From positions 45,004 to 109,003 of the forward strand of contig CAVOUB010000001.1 in NCBI GenBank assembly GCA_963699495.1: a stretch of 64,000 bases of DNA. Reading direction: 5' to 3'. The notes beneath the pieces are model-generated. The model worked only from the letters and a program-made list of their open reading frames with translations. It had not been told where the DNA came from and did not search any database. Position numbers and translations under genes: made by a program. Of this stretch, positions 25,643-35,957 are shown piece after piece; position 1 is the stretch's first letter; every line of letters begins with the position of its first letter. Source of the stretch: JAIBJN01 sp963699495. GTDB lineage: Bacteria > Actinomycetota > Thermoleophilia > Gaiellales > Gaiellaceae.

Positions 25643-26881
25643 ATGGCGAGCTCCCCCACCGCGGCGGCCGCGGACCCCGAGGATCTGTTCGCGCCCGAGG
25701 TCATCGCCGATCCGTACAGCTACTTCGGGCAGCTCCGCGAGACGGATCCGATCCACTGGAACCCGCGGGCGGAGATGTGGATCGTCACCCGCTACGAAGA
25801 CCTCGTGTGGCTCGTGCGACACCACGAGCTGTTCTCGTCGGCGGTGATCCGGAACGACCGGCGCCCGCCCCATCCTCCGATCGACGCCGGAGACGAGCCC
25901 CTCTTCGAGCAGGTGCGCACGTTCCGCTCCGACCAGCTCGTCGAGAACGACCGGCCGCCGCACCAGTCCATGCGCAACGCGGTGCACGAGTACTTCACGC
26001 CCCAGGCGATGGAGGGCTGGCGCCCGTTCGTCCGTGAGGCCGTCCACGAGCTCCTGGAGGAGGCGGAGCCGGCAGGGCGGATGGACGTGCTCGAGGCCCT
26101 GGCCGCGCCGCTCCCAGTCCGCGTGATCACGCAGATGATGGGCGTGCCCGAGGAGGACCGTGACCATCTGCGCCACCTCGCCGACCGGCTTCTCTACATC
26201 AACCGCGGCGAGCCCGACCGGATGAGGTTCCTGATGGAGGGGATCCAGGGGATGATCGACTACGTCTCGCCGAAGGTCGACGAGCGCGCCGACACCCCGA
26301 GCGACGACTTCATCTCGGTGCTCGCGCAGGCCGAGCAGGAGGGGGTCTTCACGCGCCACCAGGTCCTGGTCAACACCGCCCTGCTCCTGTTCGCCGGCCA
26401 CGAGACGACGATGAACCTGATCTGCAACGGCACCCTGGCCCTGATCCGGCACCCGGACCAGTGGGCGCGCCTCGCGACCGACCCGGAGGGCGCGGCGCGG
26501 CTCGCCACAGAGGAGTGCCTCCGCTACGACCCGCCCGTGAAGTCCACGCAGCGCATCGCCGCGGAGGACGTCGAGCGCCACGGCAAGACCATTTGCCAGG
26601 GCGACCGGATCCGCTGGATCATGGCAGCCGCCAACCGCGACCCGCGCGCCTTCGAGGAGCCCGACCGCTTCGACATCTCCCGCCAGCCGAACCCCCATGT
26701 CTCGTTCGGCGCCGGCATCCACTACTGCCTCGGGGCGTCGCTCGCCCGGATCGAGGGCCAGGAGGTCTTTCGGGCCCTGGCCGAGCGCTTCACATCGCTC
26801 CGGCTCGAAACGGACGAGCTCACCTACCAGCCGAGCATCCAGTTCCGCTCGCTCACCTCGCTCCCGGTCGCCTGGGACTAG
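25643..26881 (+). CDS. cytochrome P450
   Basis: A 412-residue soluble bacterial P450 monooxygenase. The I-helix AGHETT motif, the ExxR helix (EECLRYDPP) and the haem loop FGAGIHYCLG with ligand C362 are all intact. It inserts one oxygen atom into an organic substrate that cannot be deduced. The adjacent ferredoxin gene (4 bp downstream) is its probable electron donor; no ferredoxin reductase is nearby. Confidence 0.93.
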   Translation: MASSPTAAAADPEDLFAPEVIADPYSYFGQLRETDPIHWNPRAEMWIVTRYEDLVWLVRHHELFSSAVIRNDRRPPHPPIDAGDEPLFEQVRTFRSDQLVENDRPPHQSMRNAVHEYFTPQAMEGWRPFVREAVHELLEEAEPAGRMDVLEALAAPLPVRVITQMMGVPEEDRDHLRHLADRLLYINRGEPDRMRFLMEGIQGMIDYVSPKVDERADTPSDDFISVLAQAEQEGVFTRHQVLVNTALLLFAGHETTMNLICNGTLALIRHPDQWARLATDPEGAARLATEECLRYDPPVKSTQRIAAEDVERHGKTICQGDRIRWIMAAANRDPRAFEEPDRFDISRQPNPHVSFGAGIHYCLGASLARIEGQEVFRALAERFTSLRLETDELTYQPSIQFRSLTSLPVAWD

Positions 26882-26885
26882 TCGC

Positions 26886-27113
26886 GTGTCGCGTCCGCTC
26901 AAGGTCAGGGTCGATCATCGGTTTTGCGTCGGGAACGCCCAGTGCGTCGGCCTGGCCCCGACCGTGTTCCGCCACAACGAGAACAGGCAGTCGGAGGTCG
27001 TCGACCCGGCCGGCGCTCCGGAGGACCTGATCCTCAAGGCCGCCAACTACTGTCCCACCGGCGCCATCGAGGTCGCCGACGCCGAGACCGGCGAGGTGCT
27101 CTTCCCCCGCTAG
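26886..27113 (+). CDS. small ferredoxin, P450 redox partner
   Basis: A 75-residue ferredoxin of the kind paired with actinobacterial P450s. Cysteines are spaced C-x5-C (CVGNAQC) and then YCPTGAI, giving three ligands and suggesting a [3Fe-4S] cluster. It starts at GTG 26886 just after the P450 stop, so the two are co-transcribed. Confidence 0.88.
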   Translation: MSRPLKVRVDHRFCVGNAQCVGLAPTVFRHNENRQSEVVDPAGAPEDLILKAANYCPTGAIEVADAETGEVLFPR

Positions 27114-27121
27114 GGCGTCCG

Positions 27122-27127
27122 TACAAT
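27122..27127 (+). promoter_or_regulatory. -10 element TACAAT of lysC, leaderless
   Basis: TACAAT lies 6 nt before ATG 27134 and just after the ferredoxin stop, giving lysC-asd its own promoter. Confidence 0.55.
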
Positions 27128-27133
27128 CGAGCC

Positions 27134-28382
<1,249 letters not shown>

Positions 28383-28390
<8 letters not shown>

Positions 28391-29324
28391 CGTCCGCGTC
28401 GGGGTGATCGGCGCGACCGGCGCCGTCGGGACCGTCACCCTGGAGCTGCTCGCCGAGCGCGGCTTCGAGGCCGTGCGCGCGTTCGCGTCCTCCCGCTCGG
28501 CCGGCCGCACCGTCCCCTACGGGGAGCGCGAGCTGCTCGTCGAGGAGGCGACGCCGGAGGCGCTCGCCGCCGGCGGGCTCGACCTCGTCTTCTTCTCGGT
28601 CGGCACGGACGCCAGCCGGGAGCTTGTCCCCCACGCCGTCCGCGGCGGTGCGGTCGTGATCGACAAGTCCGACGCCTACCGGCTCCAGGACGGGATCCCG
28701 CTCGTCGTCGCCGGCGTCAACGACCACGTCCTGGACGGGAACGAGATCGTCGCCAACCCGAATTGCTCCGCCATGCAGCTCACGTGCGCGCTCAAGCCGC
28801 TGCACGAAGCTGCCGGCCTGGCGCGGGTGCGCCTCGCCACCTACCAGTCGGCCTCCGGCGCGGGCGACGCCGGGATCGAGCGGCTGCGGAGCACCGGCCC
28901 CGCCGAGGGCGACCTCGGGATGGACTGGGAGCTCGAGGGCGAGGAGTTCTCCGAGGAGTGGAAGCTGCGCGCCGAGACGCGCAAGATCCTCGAGCTCCCC
29001 GAGCTGCCGGTGCACGCGACCTGCGTGCGGGTGCCCGTGCTCGTCGGACACGCTCAGGCGGTGTGGCTGGAGACGGAGCGGCCGCTCTCGCCGGACGAGG
29101 CGCGCGAGGCGCTGGCCTCCTCCGACCAGGTCGAACTGGCCGACCTGCCGACTCCCTCCGACGCGGCCGGCCAGGACCGGGTCCTCGTCGGGCGGATCCG
29201 CAGGGACACCGCCGGCGACGGCCTCGCTCTCTGGGTCGTCAACGACAACCTGCGCAAGGGCGCGGCGCTGAACGCCGTCCAGATCGCCGAGCTGCTCCTC
29301 GCGCGCCGGCTGCTAGCGGCGTAG
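28383..29324 (+). CDS. asd: aspartate-semialdehyde dehydrogenase
   Basis: The 313-residue enzyme reduces aspartyl phosphate to aspartate semialdehyde with NADPH, the step after LysC. The nucleotide loop GATGAVGTVTLE opens the protein and the catalytic cysteine is C128 in NPNCSAMQL. It is slightly shorter than typical (~340) because the central segments are compact. It overlaps lysC by 8 bp, so the two are translationally coupled. Confidence 0.95.
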
Positions 29325-29768
29325 CCGCTGCGCGAGCCCGACGGCTGCGAGGCCCGTGAGGGCGATCGCAGCTCCCAGCTCGAGGAGCCACCAGTTGCCC
29401 AGGTGGTGCTCGGACGCGCGGCAGTTGACCGCGAGGACGATGCCGAGCGGTCCGGCGAGGGCTGCGCCCGCGAAGCCGACCTTCGAGAAGAGCGGGCCGA
29501 CCGCGGCCGCGCCCACGAGCAGCACGATCTGGACGACCGACACCGCGGTCACCCAGGCCGGCCAGGTCATGCCGTGCTCCGGTGGCGGCTGGAAGGCGAT
29601 CGCGACCACGAAGAACGTGAGCCAGCCCGCGGCTACCAGGGCGCCGGGAACGAGTGGAAGCCGGTACCGCGGACGCGCCTTCGGCTCACCGAGCGCCGGA
29701 GCTGCCCACAGCTCCTCCAGCGCGCGAAGCTCGTCTCTCTGATCGCGTGTCGTCGCCGGCATCGTCAA
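29313..29768 (-). CDS. predicted membrane protein, unknown function
   Basis: A 151-residue protein with a charged N-terminus (about 36 residues) and three or four hydrophobic segments (about 40-60, 70-95, 98-115 and 128-146). No family is recognised. Its 3' end overlaps the convergent asd gene by 12 bp. It starts at ATG 29768, or at the in-frame ATG 29762 two codons later, with GGGAGG close upstream. Confidence 0.6.
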   Translation of the reverse strand: MTMPATTRDQRDELRALEELWAAPALGEPKARPRYRLPLVPGALVAAGWLTFFVVAIAFQPPPEHGMTWPAWVTAVSVVQIVLLVGAAAVGPLFSKVGFAGAALAGPLGIVLAVNCRASEHHLGNWWLLELGAAIALTGLAAVGLAQRLRR

Positions 29769-29808
29769 CCTCCCTCGGGTCGTCTGGGCCTAGGGTAGCT
29801 TGTCCCCG

Positions 29809-30669
29809 GTGACGGCGACGACGGCGCAGCTACTGGAAAGAGCGGTCCGCCTCGCACGGGAGAGCGCCGAGGCCGGAGCCGGTCCCTTCGGGGCGCTGGT
29901 CGTCCGGGACGGCGTCGTCCTCGGCGAGGGCGTCAACACCACCGTCCGGGATTCCGACCCGACCGCGCACGCGGAGGTCGAGGCGATCCGGGCCGCGTGC
30001 GGGCGGCTGGGCGCCACCGACCTGACGGGCGCAACCGTCGTCTCGAGCTGCGAGCCGTGCCCGATGTGCCAGGCGACGGCGGCCGTGGTCGGCATCTCGC
30101 GCCTCGTCTACGCCGCGCCGAAGGAGGTGGCGGCGGCGGCCGGGTTCGCGCTCTCGGGGGCGGCCGCGGAGCTGCAGTCGGCGCTCCGCTCGGCCAGGCC
30201 GGACGACGTCGAGCACGTGCCCACGCCTGGGGCGGAAGCGCCGTTTGCAGCCGGGGGCGGTCCCGGGCGGCCGAATCCCGTGCGCGAGCTGCGGGTCGCG
30301 CTGACCGTGGCGGAGTATCCGCAGGCGCTCGCCTTCTACCGCGACGTCCTCGGCCTGCCCGTGCGGATGGCCTGGGACGAGCCGGACGGGAGCGGCGCAG
30401 TCCTCGAGGCCGGCCGGGCGACGCTGGAGCTCCTCTCGCCCGACCAGGCCGACCTGATCGACAGCGTCGAGGTCGGCGAGCGCGTCGCCGGCCCCGTCAG
30501 GCTCGCGCTCGAGGTCGCCGACTCGGAGCGGACGGCCGTGCAGCTCGCAGCCGGCGGGGGCGAGCTGGTCGCCGGCGCCAGGGTGACGCCCTGGGGAGAC
30601 CGGAACGCACGTGTGCGCGCCCCGGACGGCATGCAGCTGACGCTCTTCACGGTCCCCGCCGACGGCTGA
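29809..30669 (+). CDS. cytidine/guanine deaminase-VOC domain fusion
   Basis: Two domains sit in one 286-residue chain. The N-terminal ~150 residues form a zinc-dependent nucleoside or guanine deaminase-like domain, with the catalytic HAEVEAIR and the zinc pair PCPMC. After a Pro/Gly linker, the C-terminal ~125 residues (from RELRVALTVAEYPQALAFYRDVLGL) form a glyoxalase/bleomycin-resistance (VOC) domain. The substrate is unknown. TAGCTT is 7 nt before GTG 29809, which is preferred over TTG 29800. Deaminase-VOC fusion is uncommon. Confidence 0.75.
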   Translation: MTATTAQLLERAVRLARESAEAGAGPFGALVVRDGVVLGEGVNTTVRDSDPTAHAEVEAIRAACGRLGATDLTGATVVSSCEPCPMCQATAAVVGISRLVYAAPKEVAAAAGFALSGAAAELQSALRSARPDDVEHVPTPGAEAPFAAGGGPGRPNPVRELRVALTVAEYPQALAFYRDVLGLPVRMAWDEPDGSGAVLEAGRATLELLSPDQADLIDSVEVGERVAGPVRLALEVADSERTAVQLAAGGGELVAGARVTPWGDRNARVRAPDGMQLTLFTVPADG

Positions 30670-30680
30670 CGGCCCGCCGG

Positions 30681-31298
30681 TTACGGCCGCTGCGGCACCG
30701 GAGCGGGCGTCAACGTCTCCTTCACCCGTCGCCACGTGCGCGCGGTGAGCCCGTCCTCGATCGGCTGCAGGCCGCCCAGCTCGAGCCGCGCGAGGCAGAC
30801 GTCGCCCTCCCACCGCACGGCGAAGAAGCCGAAGTCGGCCAGGAAGTCCGCCGGGAAGATCGTCCTGTGGACGAGCACGCGCTCGTAGCTCGTCTCGCCC
30901 TCGGGATAGCGAAAGCCGAACGTCTCGATCGCCTTGACCCCGCGGTCTCGCACCTCGCCGATCGCCGCCAGGAAGAGGCTCTGCAGCACCCACGGTGCCG
31001 AGAGGTCGACGAGGTAGGCGCACGTGACGAGCACCGCATCCGGCGACGGCGGCCCCGCCGGGAGGTCCGCCGCCCGCGGAAACTGGCCGGCGGGCCCGTA
31101 CTGGACGAAGCCGAGGAGCCGGTCCCCGTCGCCCTGATAGAGCGTGCCCCAGGCACCCCAGTCCTCCTCCATCCGCTCGGCCCAGCGCTCCTTGGCGACC
31201 GGCCGGCCTCTGCGCGACTGCCAGAAGACGCAGTCGACGCACACCGGCGGGCCGTCCCCGAGCGACGCCCGCGTCACCGGCGAGAGGCGGTAGGCCAT
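30681..31298 (-). CDS. GNAT-like acetyltransferase
   Basis: A 205-residue protein with the layout of an actinobacterial GNAT enzyme: CVDCVFWQ at the N-terminus, a central strand DAVLVTCAYLVDLSA, and the helix SLFLAAIGEVRDRGVKAIETF. The acetyl-CoA loop is degenerate, so activity is uncertain. It is convergent with the deaminase-VOC gene and is followed in the same direction by other minus-strand genes. Confidence 0.6.
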   Translation of the reverse strand: MAYRLSPVTRASLGDGPPVCVDCVFWQSRRGRPVAKERWAERMEEDWGAWGTLYQGDGDRLLGFVQYGPAGQFPRAADLPAGPPSPDAVLVTCAYLVDLSAPWVLQSLFLAAIGEVRDRGVKAIETFGFRYPEGETSYERVLVHRTIFPADFLADFGFFAVRWEGDVCLARLELGGLQPIEDGLTARTWRRVKETLTPAPVPQRP

Positions 31299-31311
31299 TC
31301 CCGCAGCGAGT

Positions 31312-32124
31312 CTACTGTCGCGGCCGCAGCGTCAGGACGGTCGCCTCGGGGCGCGCGAGGAAGCGGAACGGGACGAAGCTCGTCCCCAGGCCGCGCGAGA
31401 CGTGGAGCGTGCCCACCGGCAGGTCGAACACGCCTTCCCAGTAAGGCGCGCGCAGATGCTCGAGCCGCACCTTGCCGCGCGGCGTCGGGACGCAGATCTG
31501 CCCGCCGTGGAGGTGGCCCGCGAGGATCACGTGGAACTCTCCGGGCGACAGCCTCCCGACGGGATCCGGGAAGTGGACGAGCAGGATGCGAAGATCGGCC
31601 GCCGGGTCGACAAGCGACCCGTGCGGCTCGCGGAGGCGCCGCGGGTCGCCCCCGGCCACCTGCACCCTCTTGCCCTCCGCCTCGAAGAAGTCCGACTCGT
31701 GCTCCAGGAGCTCCGCGACCTCGACGCCGCTCAGATCGGCGGGACGGCTGAAGGGGTCGCGAGTCGCAGCGACGTCGTGGTTCCCGAGGACGACGAATGT
31801 CCCGTAGCGAGGATGGAGCCTGGCGAGCTCCCTGCTCAGCGTGCGCGCCCCGCGCTGCCGGCTGACGAGGTCGCCGGTCACCGCGACGAGGTCGAGGTCG
31901 CGGCCGGCGGCCCAGTCCACGGCCTTCCGCAAGGCGCGGCCGTTGAGCGAGAGCGTTCCGAGGTGGAAGTCGGAGACGTGGAGGATCCGGAAGCCGTCGA
32001 GCTCCGGCGGCAGCCCGCGGACCGGCAGGTCACGCTCGACGAGCTCCACCCATTGCGCTTCGAAGAGCACCCAGGCGAGCCCCGCCGCCGCGACGACGAC
32101 GACCGCGCCGAGGGCCCACAGCAT
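31312..32124 (-). CDS. YkuE-like calcineurin-type metallophosphoesterase
   Basis: A 270-residue protein with an N-terminal membrane anchor (about residues 3-22). The complete metal site is visible: LHVSDFHLG, VTGDLVS, LGNHDV and LAGHLHGGQ. It should hydrolyse a phosphate ester outside or at the membrane; the substrate is unknown. Its ATG abuts the TAG of the small upstream gene (TAGATG), so translational coupling is likely. Confidence 0.85.
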   Translation of the reverse strand: MLWALGAVVVVAAAGLAWVLFEAQWVELVERDLPVRGLPPELDGFRILHVSDFHLGTLSLNGRALRKAVDWAAGRDLDLVAVTGDLVSRQRGARTLSRELARLHPRYGTFVVLGNHDVAATRDPFSRPADLSGVEVAELLEHESDFFEAEGKRVQVAGGDPRRLREPHGSLVDPAADLRILLVHFPDPVGRLSPGEFHVILAGHLHGGQICVPTPRGKVRLEHLRAPYWEGVFDLPVGTLHVSRGLGTSFVPFRFLARPEATVLTLRPRQ

Positions 32125-32277
32125 CTACTGGCGCTCGAGCTCGCGCCGGAGCTGCGCCGCGCGGTGGCGCGAACCGCCGTTCTGCGATTCGTCGCCGGTG
32201 GTGCCGCGGCGCCGGGCGGCGAGGGCGGCCGCCGCGACAGCCGCCAGAAGCGCGAGCGCGAGGAAACGCCTGGGCAC
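32125..32277 (-). CDS. 50-residue single-span membrane peptide
   Basis: A short frame with a hydrophobic Ala/Leu-rich segment (residues 5-21), then Arg-rich and Gln/Arg-rich hydrophilic residues ending in RRELERQ. It begins at GTG 32277 and its stop touches the phosphoesterase ATG. Codon bias matches the neighbours. The function is unknown; it may be a small assembly or anchor protein for the operon. Confidence 0.5.
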   Translation of the reverse strand: MPRRFLALALLAAVAAAALAARRRGTTGDESQNGGSRHRAAQLRRELERQ

Positions 32278-32301
32278 GGCGCCGATTCTAGCTTCAGGCC
32301 G

Positions 32302-33186
32302 CTACGGCGCCTTGAGCTTCTCGAGGACCGGGTCGACCGCGACGACGTGGCGCTTGAACTTCAGCTCCGAGTCCTCGAGCCCCGCGGCCACCCCGACCAG
32401 CTGGGAGAGATGCAGGATCGGCATCTGGAAGCGCTCGCCGGTCTGCGCCTCGAGCTTCGACTGCCACGCGTCCAGCGAGAGGTGGCAGAGCGGGCAGGGC
32501 GTCACCATCGCGTCGGCTCCTGCCTCGATCGACTGCCGGATCGGCTGGACGAGCTCGCCGAGCGCCGTCTCCTCGCGGGCCTGGATGATCGGGAAGCCGC
32601 AGCACTTGATCTTCGCCGGGTAGTCGACGGCCTCCCCGCCGCAGGCCTCGATGATCGCCTCGAGCGAGTGCGGCTTGTCCGGGTCCTCGAAGCCGAGGAG
32701 CTTCGAGGGTCGCAGGATCTGGCAGCCGTAGAACGGCGCCACCTTGAGGCCTTTGAGGCCCTTGTGGGCGACTCCCTTGAGCTTCTCGTAGCCGTCGCCC
32801 TCCGCGATCAGCCAGAGGAGGTGCTTCACCTCGACGCCGCCGCTGTACGGAGGCGCGCCGACCTTCTCCAGGTTCTCGCCGACCCGCACCCGCAAGGCGT
32901 CGTCGTTCTGGAGGGCGTGGTTTGCCTGCCGCAGGTTGAGCGTGCAGACGTTGCAGATCGTCATCAGCGTGTCGCACCCGGTCGCCTCGGCGTACGCGAG
33001 GATGCGCGCGTTCAGATGAAGGTAATAGTCGGGCTCGGCCTCGTGGATGTCGCCGGCCCCGCAGCAGGTGACCGCCTCGAGCTCCTCGAGCTCGATCCCG
33101 AGCTTCGGGGCAAGCGCCTGCGTCGAGGTGTCGAGCTCCTTCGCGGAGAGGGATGCGAGGCACCCCTTGTAGTAGGCGACCCTCAC
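32302..33186 (-). CDS. sdhE: succinate dehydrogenase-associated HdrB-like (CCG) subunit
   Basis: A 294-residue protein with two CCG-type cysteine modules (CCGAGDIHE at about residue 41 and CCGFPIIQARE with CPLCH at about 195-240). These resemble heterodisulfide reductase subunit B and SdhE of archaeal and epsilonproteobacterial succinate dehydrogenases. It probably links the SdhAB catalytic part to the quinone or membrane side. The GTG start overlaps the sdhB stop (GTGA). No SdhC/SdhD cytochrome b anchors are in the window. The symbol here means this CCG protein, not the flavinylation factor. Confidence 0.75.
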   Translation of the reverse strand: MRVAYYKGCLASLSAKELDTSTQALAPKLGIELEELEAVTCCGAGDIHEAEPDYYLHLNARILAYAEATGCDTLMTICNVCTLNLRQANHALQNDDALRVRVGENLEKVGAPPYSGGVEVKHLLWLIAEGDGYEKLKGVAHKGLKGLKVAPFYGCQILRPSKLLGFEDPDKPHSLEAIIEACGGEAVDYPAKIKCCGFPIIQAREETALGELVQPIRQSIEAGADAMVTPCPLCHLSLDAWQSKLEAQTGERFQMPILHLSQLVGVAAGLEDSELKFKRHVVAVDPVLEKLKAP

Positions 33187-34214
33187 GAGAGCAGCTCCTC
33201 CTTCTCGGGCTCCTCGCCGCCGTGCTCGAGGCGTGCGAGCGCCCGCTCCGCCTGCACGATTCCGGCGGCGCCGTCGCGGCCCTGCGCCTTCACGACCTCG
33301 TAGAGCGCGCGCGCCTCCTGCACGTCCTTCGCGACGTGGGGAATCAGCGGGACCTTCCCGTGCCTGAACAGCGTCAGGGCGAACTTCGTCTCCTTCAGCG
33401 CCCCGAGGATGCCCTGGGTCTTGGGAACGAGCTCGGTCTCGCGCAGCCAGCCTGTCGTCTTCGCCGAGTGGACGAACCAGAGGGCGTGCTTCGCGCCCAT
33501 GTCGCGGTCGATCCCTACCTTGATCGACTCGGCGCCGAGCTTGGCGATCGCGTCACGCGGGTCGACGCCCTTCGGGCAGCGCTCGTTGCAGAAGTAGCAC
33601 CGGGTGCAGTCCCAGATGCCGTGCTCGTCGTTGTAGGACTCGAGCCGCTCCACCGGGATCTGGTCGCGCGGGTCGCCGACGAAGCGAAATCCCTTGGCCA
33701 GGGCGGCCGGCCCGAAGAACTCCGGGTCGGACTCCATCGAGTTGCACTCGGAGACGCAGCAGCCGCACATGATGCAGAGGGCCTCCTTGTTGATGGGGGC
33801 CATCTCCTCGGGGAGGACGCGGAACTCCTTCTCCGGGACATCGAGGTAGCCGGTGTCGACCCACGGCTTCATGTTCTTGACCTTGGTCCAGAAGGGCTTC
33901 ATGTCGACCACGAGATCCTTGAGGACGGGCATGTTCCCCATCGCCGAGATGACCGGAACGTGGCCGCGGTCGACGATGGGCTTCATGCGCTCCTTGCAGG
34001 CGAGGACGGCGCGGCCGTCCATGCGCATCCCACACGAGCCGCAGATCATCATCCGGCAGCTCTTCCGGTACGAGAGCGAGCCGTCGACCTGGTCCTTGAT
34101 GATGTCGAGGACATCGAGGAGGCAGGCCCACTCGGGCGCCTCGACCTCGTAGTCCCGAAGAACCCGCTCGCCCGAGTCCGGGTCGAACCTCCAGATTTTC
34201 AGTGCGACGTCCAA
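33183..34214 (-). CDS. sdhB: succinate dehydrogenase iron-sulfur subunit
   Basis: The 343-residue protein carries electrons from SdhA to the quinone site. An N-terminal [2Fe-2S] ferredoxin domain has SCRMMICGSCGMRMDG and a later AC. A C-terminal domain has CIMCGCCVSEC and CTRCYFCNERCPKG for the other clusters. It is about 100 residues longer than E. coli SdhB, with an extended C-terminus. TTG 34214 is chosen because GAGGAAGGAG lies immediately upstream. It sits between sdhA (23 bp away) and sdhE (overlap). Confidence 0.9.
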   Translation of the reverse strand: MDVALKIWRFDPDSGERVLRDYEVEAPEWACLLDVLDIIKDQVDGSLSYRKSCRMMICGSCGMRMDGRAVLACKERMKPIVDRGHVPVISAMGNMPVLKDLVVDMKPFWTKVKNMKPWVDTGYLDVPEKEFRVLPEEMAPINKEALCIMCGCCVSECNSMESDPEFFGPAALAKGFRFVGDPRDQIPVERLESYNDEHGIWDCTRCYFCNERCPKGVDPRDAIAKLGAESIKVGIDRDMGAKHALWFVHSAKTTGWLRETELVPKTQGILGALKETKFALTLFRHGKVPLIPHVAKDVQEARALYEVVKAQGRDGAAGIVQAERALARLEHGGEEPEKEELLS

Positions 34215-34237
34215 CGCGCTCCTTCCTCGCTCACGGC

Positions 34238-35920
34238 CTAGTACTTCCGCTCCTGGGGCTCCCACTTCGTCACCCGTACCGGCGCCCACGTCAGCTGCGG
34301 GCGGCCGTCCACCCACGAGACGAGCGTGTGCTTCATGAAGTTGACGTCGTCCCGCTCCGGGAAGTCGTACGGGCGGGCATGTGCCCCGCGGCTCTCCTTG
34401 CGGGCGATCCCGGCCTCGATCATGCACGCGGCGAGCTCGAGCAGGAAGCCGAGCTCGAGCGCCTGGGTCAGGTCGCTGTTGAAGACGTCGCCCTTGTCCT
34501 CGACGACGACGCGCTCGTAGCGCTCGCGCAGGCCGGCGACGATCTCTCCCTGCAGGCGCATCTGCTCCTCGCGACGGAAGACGCCGAAGTTCTCGTGCAT
34601 CGTCGAGGCCATCTCGTCGCGGATGGCGTGGGGCCGCTCGCCCTCCTTGCGGTCGAGCAGCTCCGTCAGCTCGCGCTCGGCGTCGGCCAGCGCCGACTCG
34701 GGCGGCGCGACGACCGTGTTCGCCAGCGCCCATTCGGCCGCCGCCTTCCCGGCGCGCTTGCCGAAGGTGATCGTCTCCATGAGCGCGTTCCCACCCAGCC
34801 GGTTCGCACCGTGGACGGAGACGCAGGCGCACTCCCCCGCGGCGTAGAGACCCTCGAGCACGGTCTTTCCCGCCAGGTCCGTGTCGACTCCCCCCATGTG
34901 GTAGTGGGCGCCCGGCCGCACCGGGATCGGCTCGTGGATCGGGTCGACACCCGCGAAGACCATGGACAGCTCGCGCGTCCCGTGCAGGCGCTCGATGATC
35001 CTGTCCGCGCCCAGGTGACGCAGGTCGAGCAGGACGTTGCCGTCGATGCCGCGCCCTTCGTCGATCTCGATCTGCTCGGCGCGGGAGATGACGTCCCGGC
35101 TGGCGAGCTCCATCGCGTTCGGCGCGTAGTCCTTGAGGAAGCGCTCGCCCTCGGAGTTGAGGAGATAGGCGCCCTCGCCTCTGCAGCCCTCGGTGATGAG
35201 GACGCCCGACGGCGAGAGCGTCGTCGGATGGAACTGCATCATCTCCATGTCCTTCAGGGGCACGCGCAGGCGCAGCGCGAGGGCCATGCCGTCGCCGGTG
35301 CAGGAGTAGGCGTTCGTCGTGCCCGTGTAGAGGCGTCCCGCGCCGCCCGTACAGAGGATCACGGTCTTCGCCCCCACGAGCTTGAGGCCGCCCTCGAGGA
35401 GGTCCCAGCAGATGACGCCCTGGCAGCGGCCGTCGTCCTCGACGAGCTTCCAGGCGAACCACTCCTCATAGGTCTTGACATCGCGCTTCATCATCTGCTC
35501 GTAGAGGACGTGGACGAGGACGTGGCCGGTGATATCGGCCGCGTAGGCTGTCCGCGGCTCGCCTGCGGCGCCGAACGGACGCTGTGCGATGCGCCCGTCC
35601 TCCGTCCGCGAGAAGACGGCGCCCCAGTGCTCCAGCTGGTAGACGTCCTCCGGCGCGTCAGAGCAGAGCGCCTCGATCGCGTCCTGGTCCCCGAGGTAGT
35701 CCGACCCCTTGACGGTGTCGTAGGCGTGCTTCTCGGGATCGTCCTCGGAGGCGTTGCCGAGTGCCGCGTTGATGCCGCCCTCGGCCGCGCCGGAGTGGCT
35801 CCGCGTCGGGTGGATCTTCGAGATGACGGCGACGTCGGCGCCTGCGTCGAATGCCTCGATCGCTGCGCGCATGCCCGCGCAGCCGGCGCCGACGATGAGG
35901 ACGTCGTGCTTTGCTTCCAC
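34238..35920 (-). CDS. sdhA: succinate dehydrogenase flavoprotein subunit
   Basis: The 560-residue FAD subunit oxidises succinate to fumarate in the TCA cycle. The FAD loop VLIVGAGCAGMRAA opens the chain, the FAD-linking histidine is in RSHSGAAEGGINAAL, and MQFHPTTL and HGANRLGGNAL are present. GTG 35920 starts the Rossmann strand directly. The frame stays open upstream but loses family similarity. TATAGC lies 10 nt before the start. It heads the sdhA-sdhB-sdhE group. Confidence 0.93.
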   Translation of the reverse strand: MEAKHDVLIVGAGCAGMRAAIEAFDAGADVAVISKIHPTRSHSGAAEGGINAALGNASEDDPEKHAYDTVKGSDYLGDQDAIEALCSDAPEDVYQLEHWGAVFSRTEDGRIAQRPFGAAGEPRTAYAADITGHVLVHVLYEQMMKRDVKTYEEWFAWKLVEDDGRCQGVICWDLLEGGLKLVGAKTVILCTGGAGRLYTGTTNAYSCTGDGMALALRLRVPLKDMEMMQFHPTTLSPSGVLITEGCRGEGAYLLNSEGERFLKDYAPNAMELASRDVISRAEQIEIDEGRGIDGNVLLDLRHLGADRIIERLHGTRELSMVFAGVDPIHEPIPVRPGAHYHMGGVDTDLAGKTVLEGLYAAGECACVSVHGANRLGGNALMETITFGKRAGKAAAEWALANTVVAPPESALADAERELTELLDRKEGERPHAIRDEMASTMHENFGVFRREEQMRLQGEIVAGLRERYERVVVEDKGDVFNSDLTQALELGFLLELAACMIEAGIARKESRGAHARPYDFPERDDVNFMKHTLVSWVDGRPQLTWAPVRVTKWEPQERKY

Positions 35921-35957
35921 CGCTTGGGAAGCTATACGAAACGGCCGCGGGCGCGCT

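Noticed and set aside
33183..35462. Extended SdhB frame reaching into sdhA
   Set aside because: Sequence above TTG 34214 has no SdhB similarity, while that TTG has a strong Shine-Dalgarno site.
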